Origin: Symsagittifera roscoffensis
Lineage: Eukaryota; Xenacoelomorpha; Acoela; Convolutidae
NCBI RefSeq assembly: GCF_963678635.1
Contig: NC_087071.1
Location: 46,115,095-46,179,094, forward strand
Direction: 5' to 3'
Length of the DNA: 64,000 nt
The position numbers and the translations under genes are program-made. Under the pieces are notes generated by a model that had not been told where the DNA came from, did not search any database, and worked only from the letters and a program-made list of their open reading frames with translations. Below, piece after piece: positions 27,941 through 38,035 of the stretch (its first letter is position 1; each line of letters starts with the position of its first letter).

Positions 27941-30900
27941 TCAGCCTATACTTAAGTAATATTTCTTATGTAGATATACTTGTATGTTCGTATCAGAGAA
28001 TATCACGTGTACAAGCGCGTACAGTTCACGAGGATGCAGTCTTCCTCTATTTGGATCGTACACTGGAAGCGAGAGCTCCTTCACGTCCATTTCCACAAGG
28101 AAGTCCCTCAGCCTCGTCAAAGACAAGACTAGGTTTTCTGGGTCCACGTGCTGCTTCTCCGTCGCCCTCGTTACCAAGAAGCACAAGTACTTCCCCGGTA
28201 TCTGCGACACCGCCGGGGGTAAGGCTGCTACGCCCCCTATCCCTGGTCTTTGCTTCCAAAGGAATTCCACGTTTTTATATTCCCTCTTAAAATCTACCGC
28301 TAGCGCCGTCCTAAAACTCATGTCTGCGGTGATTGCTATCGCACATGTTCTGTTTGTGAGTATGAAATCACTATCTGTTAGTACTATGTTACTAGAATAT
28401 TCATTTGGTAAATTAAAATATGACTCAACTACCCTGCCTATGTCAGGTTTCTTAGGTTCTTCACCTGTTTCTGCTTCTAAGTCTCCTGTTTCTCTTGCTA
28501 CTCTCAATTTTTTTATTATCAAGTTTTCAGTGTGGGTAAGTCCTACCCCCACTCCCCGGACAAAAATATCCATCGGCGTCCCCGTCGATCGCATACCGGA
28601 TATTAAGTCGAGGTTAGAAGCTGGAATGAGGAGTTGTTTTTCCTGGGCAGCCCAAGAAGGATCATCTCGCTCCGTCCTAATGTATTTCGCGCTTTCACGA
28701 TCCACATCTTGAATCGTGACGCTGGTCTCTTTAGGATCTGATGTCATTTCGTTCAGCCACTCCAAGACTCGCAGATTTGTGAGATCATCTCTGTTGGACT
28801 CCGATTGCTCCTCATCGAAATCTACTTCGGGTTTCGATCTGTCCTCGATCCATTCCTGGTCGTGATCATCCACTATGTCAATGTCTTGTGAGACTGTTAT
28901 GCTCTCTAGACCTACCACTTCTTCCACTATCTTTTTCAGATCTATCTTGTCTACTACATAGTCGTCACCGTAACGGTTGTATTTCTTTCTAGGTCTTTTC
29001 CCGTCGCCTTGTCGAGTCTGCATCGTGAACGGAAGATCTGGTTCCATGTTCTTGGGAACTTCTGTCTGTTCGGATTCCTGCCAATCTTCCTCTGCGTAGG
29101 GCAAGGTTTCATCGTCCGCTTCGATCTGTTCGTTTGGATCCAGGTCCAATGGTGTATCCGTACCTTCCTCTACGACTTCGTTTCCATCGTTCTTCTCCCT
29201 GGTGCCTTTTTCATTGACCTCACAAGCAGGATCCATCATTAGATAATCCCCTTCTTCCATGTCTGCAGGTATACACCAGTCTTCTGTCGATGGATTGTGT
29301 GGCTTGATGTTCTCGTAGTGGGCGGCTCGGCCAGTACTCAGTCTATAAAAGCGTCCCTCTTGGTGCACCTCTGTAATCATGAAGGGTCCCCTCCACTTCT
29401 TCAGAAGCTTTTTTGTCCCTTTCGGTGGTATAACGTTCTGAAATACCCATACGTAGTCTCCCACCGAGTAAGCCTTTGCACCAGCTGCTTTCTTGTCGAA
29501 TCTTTTCCTCTGCCTTGCCTGTGCCTGCTGAGTGTTTCGTCTACACAAGTCGTTCAACTCCTGTTGGCGTCTGATCACATCCCTCACGTAGACCTGTGGG
29601 GATGTTTTCTTTCCCTCATACTCTGGGTAGAAGAATGTCAAGGGTAAAGACTTCTCGTGTCCCGTCAGCATCATGTGTGGACTGACTCCAGTGGTGGAGT
29701 GTTGCGTGCTATTATAAGCTCCCATCACCTGTGGAAGGTATCTGTCCCAATCGGTCATGTACCTGGAACAATATACCCTCAACATCGACACTAACGTCCT
29801 ATTCTGTCTTTCCACTAAGCCATTCGTCTGAGGGTGGTATGTCGTGGAGTGAGCCTGAGCGACTTGTGACCGTCTCATAAGCTCTTTCGTAAGCTCGCCT
29901 ACGAAAGCCGTTCCATTGTCCGATTGAAACGTCATTGGACATCCATGTCTTGCTATCCACGTATTGATCAGGTGGTCGCATGTTTCTTCCGCTGAGGCAG
30001 TTATGCAGGGCACGGCCTCTGCATACTTCGTGAAGTGATCTATCATGACCAAGACTTGGTTGTAACCGCTGTCTGTCATGCATATCTTCTGGTGATCTAT
30101 CTGCACCACCTCGTTGAATTCAGACGACTCAATTGATTGTAAAGGAAATCGCAACTTCCTAGGATCCTTGACCTGTTGGCATGACAGACATGCTGTCACC
30201 CATTTTTCGCATGCCTTTTTCATCCCAGGCCACTCAAAGCGCTTCAGGATCCTCTGATACACTTTGTCGATCCCTTGATGGCCCATCTGATCATGCGACC
30301 TGAATAATAGTTCTGTCTGATAGAGTTGCGGCAACACTATCGCGTTATATTTGTATAAGACCTTGTCTTCTTCTCTTCTCCTGCAAGCCACGATCCCGTC
30401 CTTGTTCAGGTATAATCTCCCCTCCTTCTGCATGAAGTATTGTCTCAGGATCCTATAGCTGTCTTCTTCCAGATCACCTTTGTCAGGTGCACCGTTTTCT
30501 ATCCACCTTTTTAGGTTGCTTGTCATGCGATCATTTCTCTGCGCCCTTAGAAGGTCCGAGAGTCTGTATCTCGCCTTCAAGTACGTCTTCATGACTCTCA
30601 TCTGACTGTTCAGCTCTTTGGGCTGATGTGTGTCTTCTTCCATCTTAACGCACCAAATCTTCGCCAACGGTTGTGTTTCTTGTTGAAACGGCTGAAGATC
30701 AGTCCTGACTACCTCTTTCTGCGGCAACAGGCTTATCGAACGTCTCGATACCGCTATCGTTTCTAAGTCATCCGCTGCGTTGTCAAAGACTCTTTCGCTT
30801 GATATTAGGTAGCGATCACTGTCAGGATCCTGGTACACCTCTCTGTCCAGGTTTCTCGCCCGAGTTTCCACTAGTAGCGTGTGTATCGCCAGTTCTGACA

Positions 30901-33900
30901 GTTCTGATCCCGAGGTCGAATCCCTGTCTGAATAGGTGTTCATTCTCGAGCTTTCTGACTTATCATCCGTCGAAGGTGTTGTGCTGGATACTGCACGCTC
31001 CTCCAGATCATGTCCGTATTTCCTTCGCATCCATCTGAACTCCCCGGACAAAACTTTGTTCTCTAGGTCCTGTTTCTCATCAGGAATTTTCTCGTCTATC
31101 TCGGACTCCCCGGACAAATAGTCTTGCAGCAGATTTTGTTCTACCTCTTCACCCTCTTTTTCCCGGTCTACAAAGGTGACGGTTTTCTTTCGCTTGCTGC
31201 TCCCCTGTTCTTTCCGTCCGTAAGAAGTACTGGTTAAAATCTCTTGGGGTATTGAGGATACTAGTTGCTGAACTATTGTCCTACAATCCCTCTTGTTCTC
31301 TTCGTGCTGTTGTCTGGACGGCATGATCTTCACTTTCTTACTGACTGTTAGCGATGCCACTGCTGCTGTCCACTCGGGGTCATCTCTGGTCACTTCTCTT
31401 TCTAACAATCCACCCAGCATCCGCATTACTTGTGGTGTGACTTGCACCGTTTTATCCAATAATGAGAGGCTGTTTATATTCATGCGAGAGAGTTCTTGCT
31501 GGACCAGGTTCGAGCGCAGCAACAAATCTAAGGGGACTGGATCCTCCTTGGACAGGATCTTTATCTCAGCTGCTTTCTCTACAGGTAACTCAGGATGCCC
31601 TGGAATTGGATGTCCAGACTTATCCAACCATCTCGTTAAGGGAAGCGCTTCATAAGTTTCTTTGTCCAGAAACGAGAATCCCTCCTTTACTTCCGCCTGA
31701 TTGGCCTGCTTCTGCTCCAATCTTTCATAGAATTCAGTTTTCTTGCTGAGACTGTCAGCATTCTGATGTTTATCACGCAACCTGTGTTCGATTATCATAT
31801 GGTAGCCATCCAGTCTTACTATCCATCTACCAAAATAACTCTGATCCATCGAATAGGTCTTCAACCAGGATAACGCTCTGTTGTCCACGCGTAACTTGAA
31901 AGGAGCGCTCCCCAAGTATGCACGGTACTTTTCCACGAAGGTGACTACTGCAAACATTTCTGCTTTCGGTGCGCCATATTTCATCTCTGTGTCACTCAAG
32001 ACCTTGCTGCCGTATGCAATGGGACGGAGGACTGTTCTTCCGTTCCATTCTTGCTCTTGATGCAATATTCCTGAGATGGCCACCACCGATGCGTCTGTGT
32101 CAAGAACATACATGCCCTTTTCTGTAGGCATGCCCAGCACTGGCGCTTCGCACAGTTCCCGCTTTATGTTCTCGAAAGCAACTTGTGCCTCATCGTTCCA
32201 TTCGAACTTTTTCCCTTTGTTGCGCATCAGCTTCTGCATCGGGTACACCTTGTCCGCGTATCCTTTTATGAATTCTCGGTAGTAATTGGCAAACCCTAGG
32301 AAGCTCATGAGCTGTGTGTCCGTTCTAGGAGCTTTCCATGTCAGCACAGCCTCTACTGCTTCTGGATCTGGCCTCACACCATGCCGGTCCACCATTCTTC
32401 CCAGGTACTTGATCGAATCCCTAAGGATTTCACATTTCGATGGTTTGCATTTCAAGCCTGCTCTTTTCATACATCCGAAGACCTCATCGAGCCGATCAAT
32501 GTGATCCTCTAGGCTCGGTGTCGCTATGACTACGTCATCCACGTAGCACATCAAGAGGTTCCCGTACTTTTTGGTCACTCCTGTCAAAGCCTGAGCCATC
32601 AGCCTTTGAAAAGTTGCTGTCGCATTGCACAAGCCGAAGGGCATCCTCTTCCACTGGTACAATCCCAATTCGCACGCGAATCCGGTTTTCTCTCTGTCCT
32701 TCTTTCGCAGAGGGACCTGCCAGAAGGCAGAACCCAAGTCCAATGTGGTGAAGAACTTTGCATCACCAAGTTTGGATAGGCTCTCGTCTATTCGCGGTAT
32801 CGGGTACGCATCTTTAATCGTTACCGCGTTCAAGTAACGAAAGTCGCAACAAAATCTAAGCTGCCCCCCTTTCTTTTTCGCCATTACTACTCCGCAAGCC
32901 CATGGTGATTTCGAGGGTTCTATCATGTCGTATTCAAGCAACATTTCTATTTCCGCTCGGCACGCTTCCGATTTATGTGGCGTCATTCGCCTTGCGCCTT
33001 CCCTATGGGGAACGGCGCCCTCTTCTAGTTCGATTTCGTGTTCGACGAAATTACAGCAACCGATGTCCGCCTTATGTTTTGAAAATACCTCGGCGTTCCG
33101 ATTTAGGAGGTCCCGCAATTTTTCAAAATCTCCCTCACCTATTTTTCCTTTTAAATGTTCTATTTCTGGCAAAACCGGTTTGTCAGAATCTAGTTCATAT
33201 GACGAGGGGCGTTCCGGAAAATTCGAGCAGCTTGATAAGCCGTCGTCCGTTTCGGATTTCATTGAAAACAATTTATGAATAGATTTTAATTCATTAATTC
33301 TCTTTAAGATTTTATCTTTATTTGCATGATAAGGACAGTCTTTCACACTATATTTCTTCGAGTTTTCTGTCTCCTCATAGTCGGTCCTCATCGGCAATGC
33401 GTAACCAAGCTTATTTCCACGCTGGATTGAAACCGTGGTGTCCAGTGTGTTCAACAACACACTGACACACAGTCCGTTTCGCGTTACCGAGAAGCTCCGG
33501 CCTAAAATCACCGAACTCTGACTATTTGGATTCGGTACTAAGCAAACCTGTTTACTATCACTTAATGAATTTAAATTTCTCATTCTAAAAATCGCTACCA
33601 CAGCTTGTCCTGGTTGTAATTTTACTTTTCTATCCAAAAAAACTGGTACTTTATTTTCATCTGTTATTATCCTATTAATTGGTCTCTTAACATACTTTCG
33701 GTCCGGGTTTCTAATCCGTATTAGACCGTTGTTCAAGTCAATCATCACGTCAAAGTTCCTGACAAAATCTCTGCCCAAGATGAATTGGTCGGCGTCGTCC
33801 AGATTCTCTACCACCAAGAAGCTCATCCAAAGGTTCCGTCCTCCCATGTGAAGGACCGTCACCGGTGTTCTTCCGGCTACGTAGATAGCTCCTCGATTTG

Positions 33901-36900
33901 CAGCGGCTAGTCGGAGATTCGTAGGAATCAGATCTTCCCGCGTGAAGCCCATTCTCTCCCAGGTTTTTATCGGCATCACACTCACCACCGCGCCTGTGTC
34001 CAGAAGCCCTGTGACTCCGATTTTTGTTCCGTTGGTGTCAAGCAGGTGTGCTGTCACATCTGCTTCATATCCAATATGTACCGCGTCTTGTTCCATCATG
34101 GCGTCATGGCCTATCCTGCGGACTTTGAGTTCCTCTTCACCCAAATAGATCTGCCCCATTTGGTCATCATCTGTTGTTATGTAAGTCCTGGTGTAAATGC
34201 TGATTCCATCCACGTTCAGCATTATTTGATACGGCCCATAGACCTCCAAGTAGCGTCCATGAAGTTTCTTCATGCGAGGGCCACCCGTCGTTAGTAGTGC
34301 TCGCACAGCTCTCGACTCAGTGCGTGGCTCCACCTGCCTCAGATAATCTGCATATGTGTCCAAATGCATTAAAGTGAATTCTGATGGTTCACTCAGATTT
34401 CTTATTACCTGGTGTCCAGCCACTGAGATTATCGACTGTATCTTCTTTCCTTGCGGCGCCATGCCGAACCTCTTACCGGAGATCACTTTAAAATTCATAT
34501 CTATACTGCTTGGTGTTTTCGTCTCCTCGAACTCCGTTGCTTCGAAGGTATTCAGTTGCTCCTGAAGCTTTTCTTTTTCCAGTTCAAGTTTCACTTTTTG
34601 TTCGATCTCTTTCGTCACCAGTTCCTGTTGTACTCTATTTAGAGCATCCTTTGCGGCTGCCTTGTAATCGATCTTGAAGTCATCGGCCGCAGTTGCTGGT
34701 TCCGGTTCACATGCTTCTTCTGTTACCGCTTGCATTTTCTTTGCCGCCAGCTCTTGAGGTTTGTCCTTCCTGCGTGCCTCTGCTTCGTTTAAAAGTCGAG
34801 CCTTGCTTGCTTTCACTCCTGATAAAGCTTCTTCATGCCTTGGATGCTTGATGTCTGCCACTGCATCCCAGAATTGTGGACAGTCTGATTTAAAATGACC
34901 TTCCAAGTTGCAAAAGAAACACCTCGGGCCGAATTTCGCAATTACTCCTCTCATGAAATCCTCATGTTCCAACTCTGACGCATCTTCGTCCTCGAGGCTA
35001 AAGCCTATTGCTTTCATGCCTTGTTTATAAGCTGGGCATGCTGACACATGATGGTCTGTTGAACTACAATTAGCACAAGAGCGTCTCTTGTCCATATCGT
35101 CCCTCGGTTTGTACCAATTGTTCCCTTGGTTCGCTGGTCCGTTGTTAAAATTGCCATAATTGTTCTTGTAATATCCAGATCTCGAAGGAGGTTTCAACAA
35201 TAGATACTCTTTTGATTTGAGCCTCAACTCCTCCGGTGTTGGCGCATTAGTTGATAGTGGTGTGTAATGCGTTGCTAGCATCGTACGAAGTTCATCATTT
35301 TTCACACCATCGATGAATTTTGAGGCTACGGCCAGGTTCATCCTTCGGTTTGACTCATCCGGTTGGCTGCGTCTTCTCAGCATTTCCAAATCATCGAGAA
35401 ACTTGTCTATTGTTTCATCTTCTCGTTGCCTCCGTTTCTCGAAGCGCATCATCGCCTGGTGCCCCTGCACCCCTGATCCGAAACGGTTTAACAAGATTTC
35501 GAAGATTTTCTCAGCAGTGTCACGTTGATACTGTTTCTTAGCCATGACACAGTTCAGGGCTGTCCCTTCTAAGTTGCTGGTGAGCGCGCTGCATTCCTGT
35601 CTCTCCGACAAGTCCTCTTCCTCGAAATGCAGCTTCATTACCTCTATCCAGGTATCAATACAGCCATCAGATTCGTCCTTGTAGCATCTTGGCTTCTTAA
35701 AGACTCTTCTGGACTTTTCACTGCGTTCATTGGTTCTAGATAACCGCGTCAGGAATGTCTCCAAAGACCTGTTCAGGGGTTCAAATGCTGTGGCCATTGC
35801 CGTAGCATCCCTTGAGAGTCCCGCTTGAGTGTCCTCACACCTTGTCGAAGGCTCTGTGTGCGGTGCATCCCTGCAATCCGAATCACCTTGAGCGTTTCCC
35901 GCTTGGCCCATGTGACTCCTCCTCGGGCTTGATTGCCCCATGTTGCCAGAATCGCTCCTCCCAGTCGCATGTGTGCTTTGCGTTGGTCGTTCGTTCGAGG
36001 TTTGTCTGTTCCCCGTTGAACTCGCTCTACTGTTCGGGCCCCATGCTGTATTACCCCTTGTGGCATAGCCTGATGAACTGCCCCTGCCTCTAGTGGATCC
36101 ATACGTCTTCCTCCTTTGATGTTCATTGAAGTTCACCCTCGGTTCCCTGCTGGGACCTCCCGAATTCGGCTCTCCTTCTTTTGGTCCACTCTTGCTGCTT
36201 AGTAGCCCGTCCAACCTATCCATGATAGCCTGAGTTCGCCTCTCCATCATCGCATCTATCTTTGTGTCAAGAGACCCAAGAGACTGCTCTTGCTTAATTC
36301 TTAACTTCTCCATGTCGGCTCTTAAGCGTAACTCCCTCTGTTCCGCCTCTCTTGTCATTCGTGACAAGTTCCTCGTCATATGTTCGTCCGTTCTTTCTTT
36401 CAAGTGTTTTTCGCTTCTGCCAACTTCTTGTCTGTTGCGGTTTATTTCTTCCCGCAGACTTTCTCTTTCAATGTGAACTGCTCTTTCCAGTTCACTCATC
36501 CTTATCGACATCTGTTCATTTTGTTCTCCTAAACTGCCCACTATGTTGTTTAAGGCTTCCTCTAGTGCTGCCCCGTTATCCATGAGTGGCGTCACTAGTG
36601 GTGGTGTAACTCTGTCGGTCCCAGGTAGCTTCGTGCTGGTAGAGATCCGGGCCTTGACTCTCTGTCTTGACGTTTTATCATTATTTATTTCAGGATCCGC
36701 TAACGCGTTGCCAAGCCCTCTGGTTCTACTCTCTCCAGTTTGTGGCTCTGAACTTGTCCTAATCGCGAAGTCTTTTGACTGGCCTGGTGTGTTTGCCTCT
36801 TTGCTTATCGTTGTCACTACACCAAATTTGTCCATGGTTCCAGTCTCTCCTCCGACGTATGCCTCGTTCTCCTGGATCGAACTGTTGAGGCTGACCTGAG

Positions 36901-37477
36901 ATCCAAAGTCCCCTTGCTCCTCTTCATCCTCTTCCTCCTGGGATTCACCGTCATTTCCTGCTCCTCCTCCCATGCTGAATGGAAAGATGTTTCCGAAGGT
37001 GTTCTTCATTCTTTCTGAGAATGATGATGACGTTGTTTGTTTCCCCGTTCCGCCTGCCATCATAGTGTTGTCTGTCGGAGATCTTCTAGTCGCCGTTACT
37101 TCAGTTGAGATGTCGGACAGTTCCGACATCTCCTCTCGATCCAATGTCCCGGTGGAAGTGGCAAAATCATGGCCTTGTTCTACCGGGGTTGATTCACTCG
37201 CCAGCCTTCTGCCTCTCCCTTCCAGTCCATTTACTCCCTGGTTGTCGTTCATGGTATGGTCCGTATTGACCTCCACTTCTAACAGTTCTCTTCGCTCTTC
37301 TGAGGTCTTTTGACTTCTCGTTTCAACCATTCTGCCTGAAACCGTCCCCTCTTTATCGGACCGGGTTCGCTTGATCCAATCCACAAAAGGATCGGTCATC
37401 GTTTTTCTTTGCTTTTCAGGTATGAATTTCCTAGAGCTATTACCTCGTTTTGGTATCCTTGACTTGTCTAAACTCAT
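27941..37477 (-). CDS. gag-pol: Element B Gag-Pol-macrodomain polyprotein, intact, 3178 aa
   Basis: Near-identical twin of the A protein with the same start (MSLDKSRIP) and end. It differs by scattered substitutions and by lacking 22 residues in the LSGE spacer near residue 2120. All active-site marks are present: protease LLDTGA, RT YVDD, RNase H LDTDAS, integrase HHCC and D-D-X35-E. The macrodomain-like C-terminus, about residues 3023-3178, is intact. Two zinc knuckles lie near 800 and 855. An intact frame of this size supports recent activity. Confidence 0.95.
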   Translation of the reverse strand: MSLDKSRIPKRGNSSRKFIPEKQRKTMTDPFVDWIKRTRSDKEGTVSGRMVETRSQKTSEERRELLEVEVNTDHTMNDNQGVNGLEGRGRRLASESTPVEQGHDFATSTGTLDREEMSELSDISTEVTATRRSPTDNTMMAGGTGKQTTSSSFSERMKNTFGNIFPFSMGGGAGNDGESQEEEDEEEQGDFGSQVSLNSSIQENEAYVGGETGTMDKFGVVTTISKEANTPGQSKDFAIRTSSEPQTGESRTRGLGNALADPEINNDKTSRQRVKARISTSTKLPGTDRVTPPLVTPLMDNGAALEEALNNIVGSLGEQNEQMSIRMSELERAVHIERESLREEINRNRQEVGRSEKHLKERTDEHMTRNLSRMTREAEQRELRLRADMEKLRIKQEQSLGSLDTKIDAMMERRTQAIMDRLDGLLSSKSGPKEGEPNSGGPSREPRVNFNEHQRRKTYGSTRGRGSSSGYATRGNTAWGPNSRASSTGNRQTSNERPTQSTHATGRSDSGNMGQSSPRRSHMGQAGNAQGDSDCRDAPHTEPSTRCEDTQAGLSRDATAMATAFEPLNRSLETFLTRLSRTNERSEKSRRVFKKPRCYKDESDGCIDTWIEVMKLHFEEEDLSERQECSALTSNLEGTALNCVMAKKQYQRDTAEKIFEILLNRFGSGVQGHQAMMRFEKRRQREDETIDKFLDDLEMLRRRSQPDESNRRMNLAVASKFIDGVKNDELRTMLATHYTPLSTNAPTPEELRLKSKEYLLLKPPSRSGYYKNNYGNFNNGPANQGNNWYKPRDDMDKRRSCANCSSTDHHVSACPAYKQGMKAIGFSLEDEDASELEHEDFMRGVIAKFGPRCFFCNLEGHFKSDCPQFWDAVADIKHPRHEEALSGVKASKARLLNEAEARRKDKPQELAAKKMQAVTEEACEPEPATAADDFKIDYKAAAKDALNRVQQELVTKEIEQKVKLELEKEKLQEQLNTFEATEFEETKTPSSIDMNFKVISGKRFGMAPQGKKIQSIISVAGHQVIRNLSEPSEFTLMHLDTYADYLRQVEPRTESRAVRALLTTGGPRMKKLHGRYLEVYGPYQIMLNVDGISIYTRTYITTDDDQMGQIYLGEEELKVRRIGHDAMMEQDAVHIGYEADVTAHLLDTNGTKIGVTGLLDTGAVVSVMPIKTWERMGFTREDLIPTNLRLAAANRGAIYVAGRTPVTVLHMGGRNLWMSFLVVENLDDADQFILGRDFVRNFDVMIDLNNGLIRIRNPDRKYVKRPINRIITDENKVPVFLDRKVKLQPGQAVVAIFRMRNLNSLSDSKQVCLVPNPNSQSSVILGRSFSVTRNGLCVSVLLNTLDTTVSIQRGNKLGYALPMRTDYEETENSKKYSVKDCPYHANKDKILKRINELKSIHKLFSMKSETDDGLSSCSNFPERPSSYELDSDKPVLPEIEHLKGKIGEGDFEKLRDLLNRNAEVFSKHKADIGCCNFVEHEIELEEGAVPHREGARRMTPHKSEACRAEIEMLLEYDMIEPSKSPWACGVVMAKKKGGQLRFCCDFRYLNAVTIKDAYPIPRIDESLSKLGDAKFFTTLDLGSAFWQVPLRKKDREKTGFACELGLYQWKRMPFGLCNATATFQRLMAQALTGVTKKYGNLLMCYVDDVVIATPSLEDHIDRLDEVFGCMKRAGLKCKPSKCEILRDSIKYLGRMVDRHGVRPDPEAVEAVLTWKAPRTDTQLMSFLGFANYYREFIKGYADKVYPMQKLMRNKGKKFEWNDEAQVAFENIKRELCEAPVLGMPTEKGMYVLDTDASVVAISGILHQEQEWNGRTVLRPIAYGSKVLSDTEMKYGAPKAEMFAVVTFVEKYRAYLGSAPFKLRVDNRALSWLKTYSMDQSYFGRWIVRLDGYHMIIEHRLRDKHQNADSLSKKTEFYERLEQKQANQAEVKEGFSFLDKETYEALPLTRWLDKSGHPIPGHPELPVEKAAEIKILSKEDPVPLDLLLRSNLVQQELSRMNINSLSLLDKTVQVTPQVMRMLGGLLEREVTRDDPEWTAAVASLTVSKKVKIMPSRQQHEENKRDCRTIVQQLVSSIPQEILTSTSYGRKEQGSSKRKKTVTFVDREKEGEEVEQNLLQDYLSGESEIDEKIPDEKQDLENKVLSGEFRWMRRKYGHDLEERAVSSTTPSTDDKSESSRMNTYSDRDSTSGSELSELAIHTLLVETRARNLDREVYQDPDSDRYLISSERVFDNAADDLETIAVSRRSISLLPQKEVVRTDLQPFQQETQPLAKIWCVKMEEDTHQPKELNSQMRVMKTYLKARYRLSDLLRAQRNDRMTSNLKRWIENGAPDKGDLEEDSYRILRQYFMQKEGRLYLNKDGIVACRRREEDKVLYKYNAIVLPQLYQTELLFRSHDQMGHQGIDKVYQRILKRFEWPGMKKACEKWVTACLSCQQVKDPRKLRFPLQSIESSEFNEVVQIDHQKICMTDSGYNQVLVMIDHFTKYAEAVPCITASAEETCDHLINTWIARHGCPMTFQSDNGTAFVGELTKELMRRSQVAQAHSTTYHPQTNGLVERQNRTLVSMLRVYCSRYMTDWDRYLPQVMGAYNSTQHSTTGVSPHMMLTGHEKSLPLTFFYPEYEGKKTSPQVYVRDVIRRQQELNDLCRRNTQQAQARQRKRFDKKAAGAKAYSVGDYVWVFQNVIPPKGTKKLLKKWRGPFMITEVHQEGRFYRLSTGRAAHYENIKPHNPSTEDWCIPADMEEGDYLMMDPACEVNEKGTREKNDGNEVVEEGTDTPLDLDPNEQIEADDETLPYAEEDWQESEQTEVPKNMEPDLPFTMQTRQGDGKRPRKKYNRYGDDYVVDKIDLKKIVEEVVGLESITVSQDIDIVDDHDQEWIEDRSKPEVDFDEEQSESNRDDLTNLRVLEWLNEMTSDPKETSVTIQDVDRESAKYIRTERDDPSWAAQEKQLLIPASNLDLISGMRSTGTPMDIFVRGVGVGLTHTENLIIKKLRVARETGDLEAETGEEPKKPDIGRVVESYFNLPNEYSSNIVLTDSDFILTNRTCAIAITADMSFRTALAVDFKREYKNVEFLWKQRPGIGGVAALPPAVSQIPGKYLCFLVTRATEKQHVDPENLVLSLTRLRDFLVEMDVKELSLPVYDPNRGRLHPRELYALVHVIFSDTNIQVYLHKKYYLSIG
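28540..28625 (-). promoter_or_regulatory. Internal polypurine-tract-like module inside pol (B)
   Basis: Same core as at 3727-3812, with the sense strand GTCCGGGGAGTGGGGGTAGG. It lies about 600 bases upstream of the Gag-Pol stop. Confidence 0.5.
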
Positions 37478-37877
37478 TCTTTATTTGTCACTTTCCTATG
37501 CCTACTCTTGACTCAATTGCTAGAGACCTTATAGTTTTATTAACAATAATAATGACACAACACAATAAATTTCACCAGATTCTATTAAATAGTGACCACG
37601 AATCCCTGTATGTTGTCAGAGTACAGTTTGTATAAAATTTATTCACACTAGCCGATTATCGGTCCAAAGATCTGGAAACTAGCACAATATGATGTTATCA
37701 GTCAACTTTAAAAGATAGTGTAGTCACTACCCAATCAAGCACAGTTTAGGTTGATTTAAAATCAAAAACAAGAATTATATATTGACACAATATGAATGTA
37801 TATATAAAAAAAACGTATGTGTCTTGTACTCTTAGTCGGTCGCAGTACAATAGTCGAACCTGTCTTTTAAAGAAAAA

Positions 37878-38035
37878 GCTTTCCCTGCTTGGTGCTGCAC
37901 CAAACAGACAAAACTTTGAAGGCAGTAATTTTCTCAAGTGGGCGACTATTGCACCCACCGAGTATTGGGTTACCTATCTGCCTTCGGACTGCCCGAGCTA
38001 GACCTACTAAAATCCTCAGGGCAGTCACTTTTCCC
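37878..38035 (-). ncRNA. Structured leader RNA module (B)
   Basis: Same stems as in A: GAAGGCAG (37918-37925) with CTGCCTTC (37978-37985), the inner GTGGG/CCCAC hairpin, and GACTGCCC with GGGCAGTC. Differences from A fall in loops or single-stranded parts (for example GTTATT to GTAATT, and GTACTG to GTATTG). Confidence 0.7.
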